DNA of 64,000 bases, from NCBI GenBank assembly GCA_022496785.1, contig SNAP01000002.1:186001-250000 (forward strand), in the 5' to 3' direction. Positions 17,523 through 26,984 of this stretch are shown here, in pieces (positions within the stretch are counted from its first letter, which is position 1; each line of letters begins with the position of its first letter). The notes beneath the pieces were generated by a model. The model was not told the DNA's origin. It saw only the letters and a program-made list of their open reading frames with translations, and searched no databases. This DNA is from Marinilabiliaceae bacterium JC040. GTDB lineage: Bacteria; Bacteroidota; Bacteroidia; Bacteroidales; Marinifilaceae. Both the position numbers and the translations under genes were made by a program.

Positions 17523-17654
17523 TTTGTTCTTTTTGACATTTATTACTCGCTTTTGAGTATTTATTATTTCTTTTTAATGACTTTCTCCAACATATTTCTA
17601 ACTTGCCAAACTAGAGTATAAAACTTTTAAATATGGTTTTATGCTCTAGTTTAT

Positions 17655-17662
17655 TACTTTTG
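17655..17662 (+). promoter_or_regulatory. Bacteroidota -7 element deciding the start of the GATE protein
   Basis: TACTTTTG, a full match to TAnnTTTG, lies 15 bases before the ATG at 17678. Transcription would start near 17668, so an in-frame ATG at 17633 cannot be the start from this promoter. Confidence 0.6.
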
Positions 17663-17677
17663 CTAAAAATAATACAA

Positions 17678-18637
17678 ATGAATAAGTTTTTAAAGATCAC
17701 AAGACGTAAACCTCTATTATTCAGACTAATGAAATGTGTTTTAAGAGGTGTTACACAAGGAACTAAAACTGCTAAATGGTTGCTAAAGATTACTATTCCT
17801 ATTTCTTTGGCTGTACTTCTTTTAGATTACTTTGGAATTATAGCTTATGTAGCTGATTTTACTTCTCCTGTTTTTAAGTATTTTGGACTTCCAGGGGTGG
17901 CTGCTATCATACTTTTTACTAGTATCTTCACTAATATCTATTCAGTGATTTTGATTATTGCAACTCTTGCTTTACCTATGAGAGAAGGTACTATTATTGC
18001 TACCATGTGTCTTATTTCTCATGCTTTTCCTATTGAGACTGCTGTTTTAAGTAAGACAGGCTCTTCGGCTGTTAGAATGTTGATTATTAGATTTGTGGCT
18101 AGTTTTGTGGCTGCTTATTTTATGAATCTTCTGATGCCTGGAAAAATTACCAATATTGTTGTGAATACTGATATTGTGAAACCTGAATTTTGGATTGTTA
18201 TTAAGGATTGGGCTTTGAGCATGCTAAATACTGTTGTGAAGATTCTTATTCTGGTTAATCTTCTGAATATACTACAAAAGATTCTTGATGAATTTAAAGT
18301 TACGGTATGGCTTACTAGACCTTTGAAACCTTTTATGAAATTGTTTGGACTTCCTGAATCTGCAACTCTTGGATGGATTGTTGCTAATACTCTTGGTTTA
18401 TCGTATGGTTCTGCTGTGATGATTAGTCTTGTTGAAGATAAAAAACTTAACAAAAAAGATGCTGATTTGCTTAATCATCATAATGCTGTTTCGCATTCTC
18501 AATTGGAGGATCCTCTTTTATTTATGACTTTTGGATATTCTATAGCATGGCTTATCTTTCCTAGAGTGATTCTTGCTATTGTTTGTGTTTGGCTAAGAAA
18601 ACTAGAGCTATATATTAGACATTTAGGAAAAAAATAA
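17678..18637 (+). CDS. Nucleoside-recognition (GATE) domain membrane protein
   Basis: The 319-residue protein has about eight hydrophobic segments and two gate-like halves: ISLAVLLLDYFGIIAYVADF and ILVNLLNILQKILDEFKV open equivalent blocks. SHAFPIETAVLSKTGSSAV and NTLGLSYGSAVM are typical of the GATE/nucleoside-recognition family (SpmA/SpmB-, YjiH-like). Family members are proposed transporters or assembly factors; substrate unknown. I chose the ATG at 17678 over one at 17633 because the only good promoter element lies between them and the first 15 residues of the longer form look non-coding. The gene is monocistronic, divergent from the cyclophilin operon. Confidence 0.82.
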   Translation: MNKFLKITRRKPLLFRLMKCVLRGVTQGTKTAKWLLKITIPISLAVLLLDYFGIIAYVADFTSPVFKYFGLPGVAAIILFTSIFTNIYSVILIIATLALPMREGTIIATMCLISHAFPIETAVLSKTGSSAVRMLIIRFVASFVAAYFMNLLMPGKITNIVVNTDIVKPEFWIVIKDWALSMLNTVVKILILVNLLNILQKILDEFKVTVWLTRPLKPFMKLFGLPESATLGWIVANTLGLSYGSAVMISLVEDKKLNKKDADLLNHHNAVSHSQLEDPLLFMTFGYSIAWLIFPRVILAIVCVWLRKLELYIRHLGKK

Positions 18638-18646
18638 TTGCTTTCA

Positions 18647-18676
18647 TTGACAAAATGCTTAAAAATTGTACTTTTG
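18647..18676 (+). promoter_or_regulatory. Promoter of yebC
   Basis: TTGAC at 18647-18651 and TACTTTTG at 18669-18676 are separated by 17 bases. Together they form the best full Bacteroidota-type promoter in the window, about 42 bases before the yebC ATG. Confidence 0.65.
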
Positions 18677-18718
18677 CATAAGTTTTATAAAATAAGTAAT
18701 TAGAAATTAAATATAAGT

Positions 18719-19447
18719 ATGGGACGAGCGTTTGAATTTAGAAAAGCTAGAAAGTTAAAGAGATGGGGCAATATGGCCAAAGTCTTCACAAAACTTGGTA
18801 AAGAAATATCTATTGCAGTGAAAGCTAGTGGTCCTGATCCGCATACTAATCCACGACTAAGAGTTCTTATGCAAAATGCTAAGTCTGAGAACATGCCTAA
18901 AGATAACGTTGAAAGAGCTATCAAAAAGGCTATGGACAAAGACCATGGTAACTACAAAGAAATAGTTTATGAAGGTTATGGACCTCATGGTATTGCTGTT
19001 CTTGTAGAGACTGCTACTGATAATAACACAAGAACTGTTGCTAATGTTAGAAGTTATTTCAATAAAACAAACGGTTCTTTAGGTACTGCTGGTTCTGTTG
19101 AATTCCTTTTCGAACATAAGTGTAGATTTAATGTTAAGGATAAAGAAGATGTTGATTTAGAAGAATTAGAATTAGAATTGATAGACTTCGGAGTTCAAGA
19201 AATCTTCCGTGAAGAGGATGAAGAAAAAGAGACTACTAGTATTATTATATACGGTGAATTCACTGCTTTTGGTAATATTCAAAATTATCTTGAAGATAAT
19301 GGTTTTGAAATTGACAAAGCTGAATTTGAGAGAATACCTACTGACACTAAGGAGCTTAACGATGAGCAAAAAGCTGATATGGAGAAACTTCTTAATAAGT
19401 TAGAGGATGACGATGACGTTACTAGTGTTTATCACACTATGGCATAG
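18719..19447 (+). CDS. yebC: YebC/PmpR-family protein
   Basis: This 242-residue protein begins MGRAFEFRKARKLKRWGNMAKVF, where the family usually has MAGHSKWANIKHRK; this variant start is common in Bacteroidota. Domain blocks follow in order: KASGPDPHTNPRLRVLMQNAKSENMPKDNVERAIKKA, written across two helices; EGYGPHGIAVLVETATDNNTRT; and GSVEFLFEH. Members act in the cytoplasm as DNA-binding regulators or as translation factors relieving ribosome stalling at difficult motifs. Length matches the family (about 240-250). It is preceded by a strong promoter and followed by a terminator. Confidence 0.93.
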   Translation: MGRAFEFRKARKLKRWGNMAKVFTKLGKEISIAVKASGPDPHTNPRLRVLMQNAKSENMPKDNVERAIKKAMDKDHGNYKEIVYEGYGPHGIAVLVETATDNNTRTVANVRSYFNKTNGSLGTAGSVEFLFEHKCRFNVKDKEDVDLEELELELIDFGVQEIFREEDEEKETTSIIIYGEFTAFGNIQNYLEDNGFEIDKAEFERIPTDTKELNDEQKADMEKLLNKLEDDDDVTSVYHTMA

Positions 19448-19510
19448 ATATTAAAATTTTACTAGTTATTATAATTTGTTTTACTAGTTTAATTTAAATT
19501 TTTCATTTAG

Positions 19511-19543
19511 CGCTTTCAGATTAATTTCTGGAAGCGTTTTTTT
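19511..19543 (+). terminator. Terminator of yebC
   Basis: CGCTTTCAG at 19511-19519 pairs with CTGGAAGCG at 19528-19536 (one G-U) and is followed by seven T. Confidence 0.85.
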
Positions 19544-19549
19544 ATACAA

Positions 19550-19590
19550 AAAAAGCCACTTACAAACTGAATTGTTGAAAGTGGCTTTTT
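19550..19590 (-). terminator. Bidirectional terminator of the S41 protease gene
   Basis: AAAAAGCCACTT at 19550-19561 pairs perfectly with AAGTGGCTTTTT at 19579-19590. The U tract exists on both strands, so it can end both yebC and the convergent protease transcript. Confidence 0.85.
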
Positions 19591-19629
19591 CTATTAAAAG
19601 AGTATCAATAAAGTATTGAACTATCTAAT

Positions 19630-21237
19630 TTATTTCTTCAATATCTTATCGTATTTGTTTGTCTTTAGAACTTTTACTGCTTCTTTAAAGATTTTGTTTC
19701 TTGAATTAAGTATCATGAAAGTTTCATTCATATCCCAAATACTTCTAGCTATAAATGCTTTCACTTGATTCTTGATTTCTCCCTTCATTTGTGGATAAGA
19801 TTTTTTGTCTTTCTTAACTCCAGCTTTCTCTCCTTTTGCTACAATATCGTTAAACATTTTATCTGTTACCACAAAGTTCTTATGGAATGATTCAAATGTT
19901 TTATATTTCTTTTGAAGTGTTTTTCTGTTTTTATCGATATAGTTTATTACCCATGGAAAGATTATGTTTTTAGCTGATAATCTGTTAAAGTAGCTATAGT
20001 TTTTTGTTGTATCTATTGGAACAAAGACATCAGGAATGATTCCTCCACCTCCGTAAACTGTTCTTCCTAATCTACGTGTTTTGTATTTTAATGAATCCGA
20101 TACTTTTATACTATCTTTATTTACTAACTCTCCAGATGTATATCTTTTATATACGTCCATATAGTAATCTTGTAAACCTTTCTTGTATGGCTTTTGAATG
20201 CATCTTCCTGATGGTGTATAATAGTGAGCTATTGTTAAACGTACCATTGAACTATCTGTTAATGGAAATTGACGTTGTACAAGTCCTTTTCCAAATGTTC
20301 TATGACCAACAATTACTCCTCTATCCCAATCTTGTACAGCTCCTGATACAATTTCTGATGCCGATGCTGAGTTTTCGTTTACCATTAATACTAATCTACC
20401 ATCTTCTAATAGTCCATTTAATTCAGCATAACTTTTAGATCGCATTTGTGGTAAGCCATCAGTATATACAATCAGTTTATCGTTGTTTAAGAAGTGATCA
20501 GATATTCCTATTGCAGCTCCTAAATAACCTCCTGAGTTTCCTGTAAGATCGAAGATTAAATCTTTCATCCCTTGAGCTTTTAGTTTTTTTACTGCTGCTT
20601 CAAATTCTTCTAATGTTTTAGCTGCAAAACGTGATAGTCTGATATATCCTATTGTTTTATCTACCATATAGGCTGCATCAATACTATAAATAGGAATTTT
20701 ATCTCTTATAATAACAAAGTCCATTGGAGATTTTACCCCTGGACGTTTTATTTCTAAATCTACTTTAGAACCTCTATCTCCTCTTAATCCTTTTCTAACA
20801 TCACTGTTTTTGAATCCTATTCCTGCAATGTTTTTCCCATCTATCTTTGTGATTCTATCTCCTGCTCTAAGTCCTACTTTCTCTGAAGGACCACCAGAAA
20901 CAGTTGATACAACCATTAATGTATCTCTAAGTATATTGAATTGTATTCCTATTCCAGAAAATTCACCTACTAAAGGTTCATTCATCTCTTTTACCTCATC
21001 TTTGCTTATATATACTGAATGAGGATCTAGTTCTGATAGCATTGCACGTATACCATCTTCTGTGATTTTTTCTATGTCTTTATTTTCTACATAAAAGGCA
21101 TCTATTAGTGCTATAAGACGTTGAAACTTGTAGGTCTGTTTCATTATCTTTTTTGTGTTCTGTGCTTTTAAGCTTGGCATCCCTAATAAGGATGTTATTA
21201 ATACACACGCTATGAAATACTGTAAAATTCTCTTCAT
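19630..21237 (-). CDS. S41-family C-terminal processing protease
   Basis: This 535-residue protein has a signal peptide (MKRILQYFIACVLITSLLGM..AQ, cleaved near residue 26), a PDZ domain (about 85-170, with GIGIQFNILRDTLMVVSTV and AGDRITKIDGK), and the S41 peptidase core. The catalytic serine lies in ENSASASE (290-294) and the lysine in FGKG (Lys317), as in CtpA/Tsp. The C-terminal extension (about 405-535) is helical and lysine-rich. Members cleave periplasmic proteins from the C terminus and often act in envelope maturation. A -7 element lies at 21281-21288. Confidence 0.93.
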   Translation of the reverse strand: MKRILQYFIACVLITSLLGMPSLKAQNTKKIMKQTYKFQRLIALIDAFYVENKDIEKITEDGIRAMLSELDPHSVYISKDEVKEMNEPLVGEFSGIGIQFNILRDTLMVVSTVSGGPSEKVGLRAGDRITKIDGKNIAGIGFKNSDVRKGLRGDRGSKVDLEIKRPGVKSPMDFVIIRDKIPIYSIDAAYMVDKTIGYIRLSRFAAKTLEEFEAAVKKLKAQGMKDLIFDLTGNSGGYLGAAIGISDHFLNNDKLIVYTDGLPQMRSKSYAELNGLLEDGRLVLMVNENSASASEIVSGAVQDWDRGVIVGHRTFGKGLVQRQFPLTDSSMVRLTIAHYYTPSGRCIQKPYKKGLQDYYMDVYKRYTSGELVNKDSIKVSDSLKYKTRRLGRTVYGGGGIIPDVFVPIDTTKNYSYFNRLSAKNIIFPWVINYIDKNRKTLQKKYKTFESFHKNFVVTDKMFNDIVAKGEKAGVKKDKKSYPQMKGEIKNQVKAFIARSIWDMNETFMILNSRNKIFKEAVKVLKTNKYDKILKK

Positions 21238-21280
21238 CTTATATTCAATCTTAATTTATTTTACTTTTGAATGATATTTA

Positions 21281-21288
21281 CAAATATA
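21281..21288 (-). promoter_or_regulatory. Bacteroidota -7 element of the S41 protease
   Basis: The minus strand reads TATATTTG, a TAnnTTTG match, 43 bases before the ATG. Confidence 0.5.
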
Positions 21289-21361
21289 GTGAAAAGACAA
21301 GCCTTTTCAAGCCTATTTTTAACTATTAACGAAGTTTAACTAGATTTTTTTATTTATTTTA

Positions 21362-21862
21362 TTAACTAGTGCGACTACCCAATTCTATTACTTCTAAGTC
21401 GAATATCCTATCTCTATCTATTGAAAAACGGACTGCAGTCCTCTTCTTATGGAAACCATGTCTTCCTGCAGCTCCTGGATTTATATGTAGAAGATTTAAT
21501 TTCTCGTCGTTCATTACTTTTAAGATGTGTGAATGACCAGATATAAATATTTTTGGTGGATTGTTATAGATTTCGGGATATACGTATCTGTCGTATCTTC
21601 CTGGATATCCTCCTATATGTGTTATCCAAACATCTACCTCTTCGCACTTGAAACGCTGATGTTGGGGATATTCTAGCCTTATATCTTGCCCATCTATATT
21701 ACCATATACTGCCCTTAGAGGCTTAAATTCTTTTAGCTTATCTGCTATTTCTATTCCACCTATATCTCCAGCATGCCATATCTCATCACATTCTTTGAAA
21801 AATGTATATAAGTGCTCATCTATACTACCGTGAGTATCTGAAAGTAATCCTATTCTTCTCAT
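21362..21862 (-). CDS. YfcE/MJ0936-family metallophosphoesterase
   Basis: This 166-residue protein shows the calcineurin-like metal-binding series in order: GLLSDTHG (5-12), WHAGDIGG near residue 30, YGNIDG near residue 54, and SGHSH near residue 112. Family members of this size (about 155-185) hydrolyse phosphodiesters in the cytosol using two metal ions; the natural substrate is usually unknown. It is encoded on the minus strand between the S41 protease and divergent prfC, with a GATATTTG -7-like element near 21892. Confidence 0.9.
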   Translation of the reverse strand: MRRIGLLSDTHGSIDEHLYTFFKECDEIWHAGDIGGIEIADKLKEFKPLRAVYGNIDGQDIRLEYPQHQRFKCEEVDVWITHIGGYPGRYDRYVYPEIYNNPPKIFISGHSHILKVMNDEKLNLLHINPGAAGRHGFHKKRTAVRFSIDRDRIFDLEVIELGSRTS

Positions 21863-21909
21863 ATTATAAATCTAACATATGTTTTCAGCTGCAAATATCA
21901 TTTTTTTAT

Positions 21910-21917
21910 TACTTTTG
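21910..21917 (+). promoter_or_regulatory. Bacteroidota -7 element of prfC
   Basis: TACTTTTG, a full TAnnTTTG match, lies 30 bases before the prfC ATG. Confidence 0.55.
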
Positions 21918-21947
21918 TGACGAATTTTTTGATACAAAAATTATAAA

Positions 21948-23525
21948 ATGGGATTTAAAGAAGAGATAGCTAGACGCCGTACGTTCGGTATTGTCAGTCA
22001 CCCCGATGCTGGTAAAACAACATTAACAGAAAAATTACTTCTTTTCGGTGGTGCAATTCATGTTGCAGGTGCAGTAAAATCAAATAAAATAAAGAAGACA
22101 GCAACTTCCGATTTTATGGAAATTGAGAGACAAAGAGGTATCTCTGTTGCTACTTCTGTGATGGGGTTCGAGTATAAAAATCATAAGATTAATATTCTAG
22201 ATACTCCTGGTCACCAAGATTTTGCGGAAGATACTTTCAGAACTCTTACGGCTTGTGATAGTGTTATCATTGTTATTGATGCTGCTAAGGGTGTGGAGAC
22301 TCAGACTAGAAAACTTATGAATGTTTGTAGAATGAGAAAGACTCCTGTGATTGTGTTTATTAATAAAATGGATAGACCAACTCAAGATCCTTTCGATCTT
22401 CTTGATGATATTGAAAAAGAATTACAAATTTCTGTACATCCTTTATCGTGGCCTATTAATCAAGGTTATGATTTTAAAGGTGTGTATAATATCTATAAAA
22501 ATAATTTATCGCTATATACTCCTAGAGAACAAACTCTTACTGAGGCTATAAATATTGATGGAATAAACGATCCTAAATTGCCAGAATATGTTGGTGAAGA
22601 GGATGCTGAGGAACTTAAAGATAATCTTGAAATTATAACTGATTTATATGAGGATTTAGACATTAAGGATTATTTGTCTGGTGATGTTGCTCCTGTTTTC
22701 TTTGGTTCTGCTTTAAATAATTTTGGAGTTCAAGAGTTATTAGATTGCTTTATTGAGATTGCTCCTACTCCACGACCAAAAGAGTCTGAAGAAAGACTTA
22801 TTGAGGCCGATGAAGATAAGTTTACTGGTTTTGTTTTTAAGATTCATGCTAATATGGATCCTAATCATAGAGATAGAATTGCTTTTGTGAAGATTGTTTC
22901 TGGCGTTTTTAGACGTAATACGAATTATCTTCATGTGAGAAATAATAAAAAGATTAAATTCTCTACTCCTACAGCTTTTATGGCTGAGAAGAAGACTATT
23001 GTTGATGAAGCTTTCCCTGGAGATATTGTAGGTATTCACGATACTGGAAATTTCAAAATTGGTGATACTTTAACTGAAGGTGAAAAAGTTCATTTTAAAG
23101 GTATCCCATCTTTCTCTCCTGAATTGTTTAAGTATATTGAGAATAACGATCCTATGAAATCTAAACAATTGGCTAAAGGTATCGACCAGCTGATGGATGA
23201 AGGGGTTGCTCAACTTTTTGTTTCGGAGTTTAATGGTAGAAAGATTATTGGTACAGTGGGTGCTCTTCAATTTGAAGTTATTGAGTATAGATTACTTCAC
23301 GAGTATAGTGCTTCTTGTCGTTGGGAACCTATCCGTTTGCATAAGGCTTGCTGGATAGAATCTCTTGATGATAATGAATTGAAATCTTTCAAAAAACAGA
23401 AATATCAATATATTGCAAAAGATAAGCATGGACGTGACGTTTTCTTAGCTGATTCTGCGTATATGTTGCAAATGGCTCAGGCCGAATATAAAAACCTTAA
23501 GTTTCACTTTACTTCTGAATTTTAA
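21948..23525 (+). CDS. prfC: Peptide chain release factor 3
   Basis: This 525-residue translation GTPase has G1 in [15 protein letters not shown] (about 17-31), switch residues [15 protein letters not shown]3 [14 protein letters not shown], and G4 [15 protein letters not shown]. Domains II and III follow, including the RF3-specific [20 protein letters not shown]. Length equals typical RF3 (about 525-530). The enzyme releases RF1 or RF2 from the ribosome after peptide hydrolysis. The stop is followed two bases later by the start of a thioesterase gene, so both are in one transcript. Confidence 0.96.
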   Translation: MGFKEEIARRRTFGIVSHPDAGKTTLTEKLLLFGGAIHVAGAVKSNKIKKTATSDFMEIERQRGISVATSVMGFEYKNHKINILDTPGHQDFAEDTFRTLTACDSVIIVIDAAKGVETQTRKLMNVCRMRKTPVIVFINKMDRPTQDPFDLLDDIEKELQISVHPLSWPINQGYDFKGVYNIYKNNLSLYTPREQTLTEAINIDGINDPKLPEYVGEEDAEELKDNLEIITDLYEDLDIKDYLSGDVAPVFFGSALNNFGVQELLDCFIEIAPTPRPKESEERLIEADEDKFTGFVFKIHANMDPNHRDRIAFVKIVSGVFRRNTNYLHVRNNKKIKFSTPTAFMAEKKTIVDEAFPGDIVGIHDTGNFKIGDTLTEGEKVHFKGIPSFSPELFKYIENNDPMKSKQLAKGIDQLMDEGVAQLFVSEFNGRKIIGTVGALQFEVIEYRLLHEYSASCRWEPIRLHKACWIESLDDNELKSFKKQKYQYIAKDKHGRDVFLADSAYMLQMAQAEYKNLKFHFTSEF

Positions 23526-23527
23526 TT

Positions 23528-23908
23528 ATGAAAAAAGAATTGGAAATTGGATTATCTAGAGAAGAATCTTTTACTATTAAAGATTGTAATTCTGCTAAAT
23601 ATCTTGGATCTGGTAGCCTAGAAGTGCTTGCTACTCCTGCTATGGTTGCTTTTATGGAAAATACTGCTATGAATTGTGTGAGTGAATTCCTTGATGAAGG
23701 TATGGATACTGTAGGGGTTATGATTAACACTACTCATATTAAGGCAAGTAAGATTGGCGATTCTGTTGTTTGTAAAGCTTCTTTAAGTGAAATTGATGGT
23801 AGAAAATTATGTTTTACAATTACTGCTAGTGATTCTAAGGGAATTATAGGAGAGGCAAAGCATGAAAGGTTTATTATCAATAAAGAGAAATTCTTAAGTC
23901 GATTATAA
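23528..23908 (+). CDS. FlK-like hotdog thioesterase
   Basis: This 126-residue single-domain hotdog protein has the LATPAMVAFMENTAMNCVSEFL helix and GVMINTTHIKASKIGDSVVCKA strand typical of the fluoroacetyl-CoA thioesterase-like subgroup. Thr and Glu in TPAMVAFMENTA occupy the catalytic helix. The substrate is probably an acyl-CoA but cannot be defined. It starts two bases after prfC; the two functions have no obvious link, so the pairing may simply reflect shared transcription. Confidence 0.8.
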   Translation: MKKELEIGLSREESFTIKDCNSAKYLGSGSLEVLATPAMVAFMENTAMNCVSEFLDEGMDTVGVMINTTHIKASKIGDSVVCKASLSEIDGRKLCFTITASDSKGIIGEAKHERFIINKEKFLSRL

Positions 23909-24011
23909 TATATTAAAGTAACTTACTTAATATCTTTATAAAATATTTGGGTTTTTATTTATTTTATTATAATTTTAACATTAATAGATGTTACATTTAC
24001 AATAATCGGAT

Positions 24012-24401
24012 ATGGAAATAGGTAATATTAATTGGGGCGACAAAAAAATACTTATTGCTGAGGATGCTGAGGATAATTTCTTTCTGCTTTCAGCAATTCT
24101 TAAAAAGACTAAAATAAGTATAGTTAGAGCGACAAACGGTCAAGAGGCTGTGGATTTGTGTAAGGAGAATGACGATATACAAGCTGTGCTTATGGATATA
24201 AGTATGCCTGTTATGGATGGTTTGGAAGCTACTAAACTTATTAAGGAGTTTAGACCAGATTTGCCTATTATTATTCAAACAGCTTATGCTATGGAGAGTG
24301 ATAAGGAAACTTCTTTTAGTGCTGGCTGTGATGATTATATTTCTAAACCCATAAGAAGGAATTTCTTAATGGAATTATTAAGCAAGTACTTAGATAAGTA
24401 A
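24012..24401 (+). CDS. Single-domain response regulator (REC)
   Basis: This 129-residue stand-alone receiver domain has the acidic pair in ILIAEDAEDN, the phospho-acceptor aspartate in AVLMDISMPVMDG (about residue 62), the switch threonine in IIIQTAYA and the lysine in DDYISKPIR. It has no output domain, like CheY, DivK or the receivers that serve hybrid kinases. No kinase gene is adjacent; the nearest is the TPR kinase at 28957. It is followed by a terminator at 24424-24460. Confidence 0.92.
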   Translation: MEIGNINWGDKKILIAEDAEDNFFLLSAILKKTKISIVRATNGQEAVDLCKENDDIQAVLMDISMPVMDGLEATKLIKEFRPDLPIIIQTAYAMESDKETSFSAGCDDYISKPIRRNFLMELLSKYLDK

Positions 24402-24423
24402 AAATATTTTTGTGTTAACAAAT

Positions 24424-24460
24424 AATGCATACCTATTGATTTATCAAGGTATGCATTTTT
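24424..24460 (+). terminator. Terminator after the response regulator
   Basis: AATGCATACC at 24424-24433 pairs with GGTATGCATT at 24448-24457 and is followed by T residues. It ends only 16 bases before the uvrB ATG, so uvrB transcription would have to start within or close to this hairpin. Confidence 0.75.
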
Positions 24461-24475
24461 TATATTTATGATAAA

Positions 24476-26452
24476 ATGAAATTTAAACTTCAGTCTGATT
24501 ATAAACCTACAGGAGATCAACCTCAAGCTATAGAACAATTATATAGTGGATTGGTTGAGGGTGCAGAGAATCAAACTTTACTTGGAATTACTGGGTCGGG
24601 AAAGACTTTTACAGTTGCCAATGTTATTGAAAAGATTCAACGACCTACTCTTGTTTTAAGTCACAATAAGACTCTTGCTGCTCAATTATATGAAGAATTT
24701 AAGAAATTCTTCCCTAATAATGCAGTTGAGTATTTTGTTTCTTATTATGATTATTATCAACCTGAAGCTTATCTTCCTACTACCAATACCTATATTGAGA
24801 AAGATTTATCGATTAATGATGAGATTGAAAAGTTAAGAATTAGTGCTACATCTTCTTTACTTTCAGGAAGAAAGGATGTGATTGTAGTTTCTTCTGTTTC
24901 TTGCCTTTACGGTATTGGTAATCCAGAAGATTTTAAATCGAATGTTATTGATTTAAAGAAAGGACAAATTATCTCTAGAAATGTTCTATTGAGAAAGTTT
25001 GTTAATTCTCTTTATTCTAGGAATGAGGTTGAGTTTAATAGAGGTAACTTCCGTGTGAAGGGAGAAACTATTGATATCTTCCCTGCCTATGCAGATATTG
25101 CTTATAGAATTGGATTTTGGGATGATGAAATAGAGGATCTTGAATCGTTTGACCCTATTACTGGTGATTTTATTGAATCTTTCGAGAATCTTAAAATATA
25201 TCCTGCAAATATTTTTGTTACTGATCCTAATAGAGTTCATGATGCTGTAAAAGATATACAACTCGATTTAGGAGAGCATCTTGCATATTTAAAGGATATT
25301 GGTAAACATCTTGAAGCTAAGAGATTGGATGAGAGAGTGACTTTCGATGTGGAGATGATTAAGGAGATGGGGTATTGCCCTGGTATTGAGAATTATTCAA
25401 GATATTTTGATGGAAGACCTGCTGGTTCAAGACCTTTCTGCTTGATTGATTATTTTCCAGATAATTTTTTGACTGTTATTGATGAGAGTCATGTTACTAT
25501 TCCTCAAATTAGAGCGATGTATGGTGGTGATAATTCTAGAAAAACTAATCTTGTTGATTATGGTTTTAGATTACCTGCCGCTATTGATAATAGACCTCTG
25601 AAATTTGAAGAGTTTGAAGATGTAACAAATGATAAGATTTATATTTCTGCTACTCCTGCAGATTATGAATTAGAGAAATCTGAGGGTGTGATTGTAGAAC
25701 AAATTATTAGACCTACTGGTATTCCTGATCCTATTATTGATGTTAGGCCATCTTTAAACCAAATTGATGATCTTCTTGAAGAAATAAATATAAGAATTGA
25801 AAAGAATGAGAGAATTTTAGTTACAACCCTTACTAAACGTATGGCTGAGGAGCTAAATAAGTTTATGCTTAATAAAGATATTAATTGTAGGTATATACAT
25901 TCAGATGTTGATACCCTTGAACGTATTGAGATTATGGAGCAATTAAGATCTGGACTTATTGATATGATTATTGGTGTTAATCTTCTACGTGAAGGTTTGG
26001 ATTTACCTCAAGTCTCTTTAGTTGCCATTTTAGATGCCGATAAAGAAGGTTTCTTACGTACTACTCGTTCTCTTACCCAAACTGCAGGAAGAGCCGCTAG
26101 AAACGTTAATGGATATGTTATAATGTATGCCGATAGAGTTACAAAGGCTATGCAAGAGACTATTGATGCAACTAATAGAAGACGCTCAATTCAGCTGGAG
26201 TATAATAGAGTGAATAATATTATTCCTAAACAGGTGGTAAGAACTGGTAAAGCAAGTTTAACTTCTTCTGATAGTGATTATGAATCTGGTGATTTGGCTA
26301 TGGCTAGCGAACCTAGTGCAGATTATAGTACTAATAAGGATTCTTTGATTGCGAGTTTAACTGTTAAAATGAAGAGAGCTTCTAAGAATGAGGAGTATTT
26401 GCTTGCTGCTCAGTATAGGGATGAGATTATGAAGCTAAAAAATAAGAAGTAG
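24476..26452 (+). CDS. uvrB: UvrABC system protein B
   Basis: This 658-residue DNA repair helicase-like ATPase shows motif I GITGSGKTFTVAN (about 38-50), the beta-hairpin region YYDYYQPEAYLPTTNTYIEKD split over two strands, motif II VIDESHVTIPQ, and motif VI TAGRAARN. The C-terminal UVR domain (KNEEYLLAAQYRDEIMKLK) contacts UvrC. Length is typical (about 660-680). It verifies damage and loads UvrC in nucleotide excision repair. It is followed by a tandem repeat region instead of another gene. Confidence 0.97.
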   Translation: MKFKLQSDYKPTGDQPQAIEQLYSGLVEGAENQTLLGITGSGKTFTVANVIEKIQRPTLVLSHNKTLAAQLYEEFKKFFPNNAVEYFVSYYDYYQPEAYLPTTNTYIEKDLSINDEIEKLRISATSSLLSGRKDVIVVSSVSCLYGIGNPEDFKSNVIDLKKGQIISRNVLLRKFVNSLYSRNEVEFNRGNFRVKGETIDIFPAYADIAYRIGFWDDEIEDLESFDPITGDFIESFENLKIYPANIFVTDPNRVHDAVKDIQLDLGEHLAYLKDIGKHLEAKRLDERVTFDVEMIKEMGYCPGIENYSRYFDGRPAGSRPFCLIDYFPDNFLTVIDESHVTIPQIRAMYGGDNSRKTNLVDYGFRLPAAIDNRPLKFEEFEDVTNDKIYISATPADYELEKSEGVIVEQIIRPTGIPDPIIDVRPSLNQIDDLLEEINIRIEKNERILVTTLTKRMAEELNKFMLNKDINCRYIHSDVDTLERIEIMEQLRSGLIDMIIGVNLLREGLDLPQVSLVAILDADKEGFLRTTRSLTQTAGRAARNVNGYVIMYADRVTKAMQETIDATNRRRSIQLEYNRVNNIIPKQVVRTGKASLTSSDSDYESGDLAMASEPSADYSTNKDSLIASLTVKMKRASKNEEYLLAAQYRDEIMKLKNKK

Positions 26453-26508
26453 TTGATTTTTCTATTTCTATTAGAAAGCATTTTTATTACTGTTAGAAAG
26501 CATTTATA

Positions 26509-26596
26509 CTTATATAATCGATTTTGCATATTTATATAATATAATGCTCACGTTTATATAATAGAATGTTCTCTTTTATATAAGAAAATGTTCACA
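26509..26596. repeat. Four tandem copies of a 22-base unit
   Basis: Three clear units lie at 26531-26552, 26553-26574 and 26575-26596, each of the form TTTATATAA, three variable bases, then AATG, T or C, TC. A degenerate fourth unit precedes them at 26509-26530. The copies differ at a few positions, so the array is not newly made. Confidence 0.75.
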
Positions 26597-26924
26597 CTCC
26601 TATAATTTATTGTTTTTATTCGATAAGAGATTTCTCTTTGCATTTAAATTTCAATCAATATTTTCAGATTTAGATTTTTATAATTATTTCACTTTTTAAT
26701 CTAAAGATTATAGTTGAATTTATTGATAGATATAAAATTACACAATTTAGCTATTCACTAATTCTTCAACATTTTAACTAAAAGGTTTTATAGAGTTTAT
26801 ATGTGAAAAGAGAATAAAGTGCATTTCTATTTTACATTTGATAAAATTTACACATATAGTATGCCTATTCCGCAAACTAATGATATCGCAATCTCACTCA
26901 TATTTTATTAATATATATAAATAA

Positions 26925-26965
26925 AAAAAGCAGAATATCTAAATTTTATAGATATTCTGCTTTTT
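26925..26965 (-). terminator. Bidirectional terminator of the primary sigma factor gene
   Basis: AAAAAGCAGAATATCTA (26925-26941) pairs perfectly with TAGATATTCTGCTTTTT (26949-26965), a 17-bp stem with T tracts on both strands. Confidence 0.88.
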
Positions 26966-26984
26966 GTTATGTCTTATATTATTA

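Larger units (their letters stand above)
26453..26984. other. Intergenic region between uvrB and the sigma factor gene
   Basis: This convergent intergenic region of about 530 bases contains a 22-base tandem repeat (26509-26596), two copies of TTAGAAAGCATTT (26471-26483 and 26493-26505) and the sigma factor terminator at 26925-26965. The remainder is AT-rich and shows nothing recognisable. Confidence 0.65.

Noticed and set aside
17633-17677. N-terminal extension of the GATE protein to an ATG at 17633
   Set aside because: The only good -7 element (17655-17662) lies inside the extension, and the extra residues are hydrophobic filler.
23528-23908. Functional link between release factor 3 and the thioesterase because of the two-base gap
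   Set aside because: Tight spacing alone is weak evidence; the two known activities do not share a pathway.
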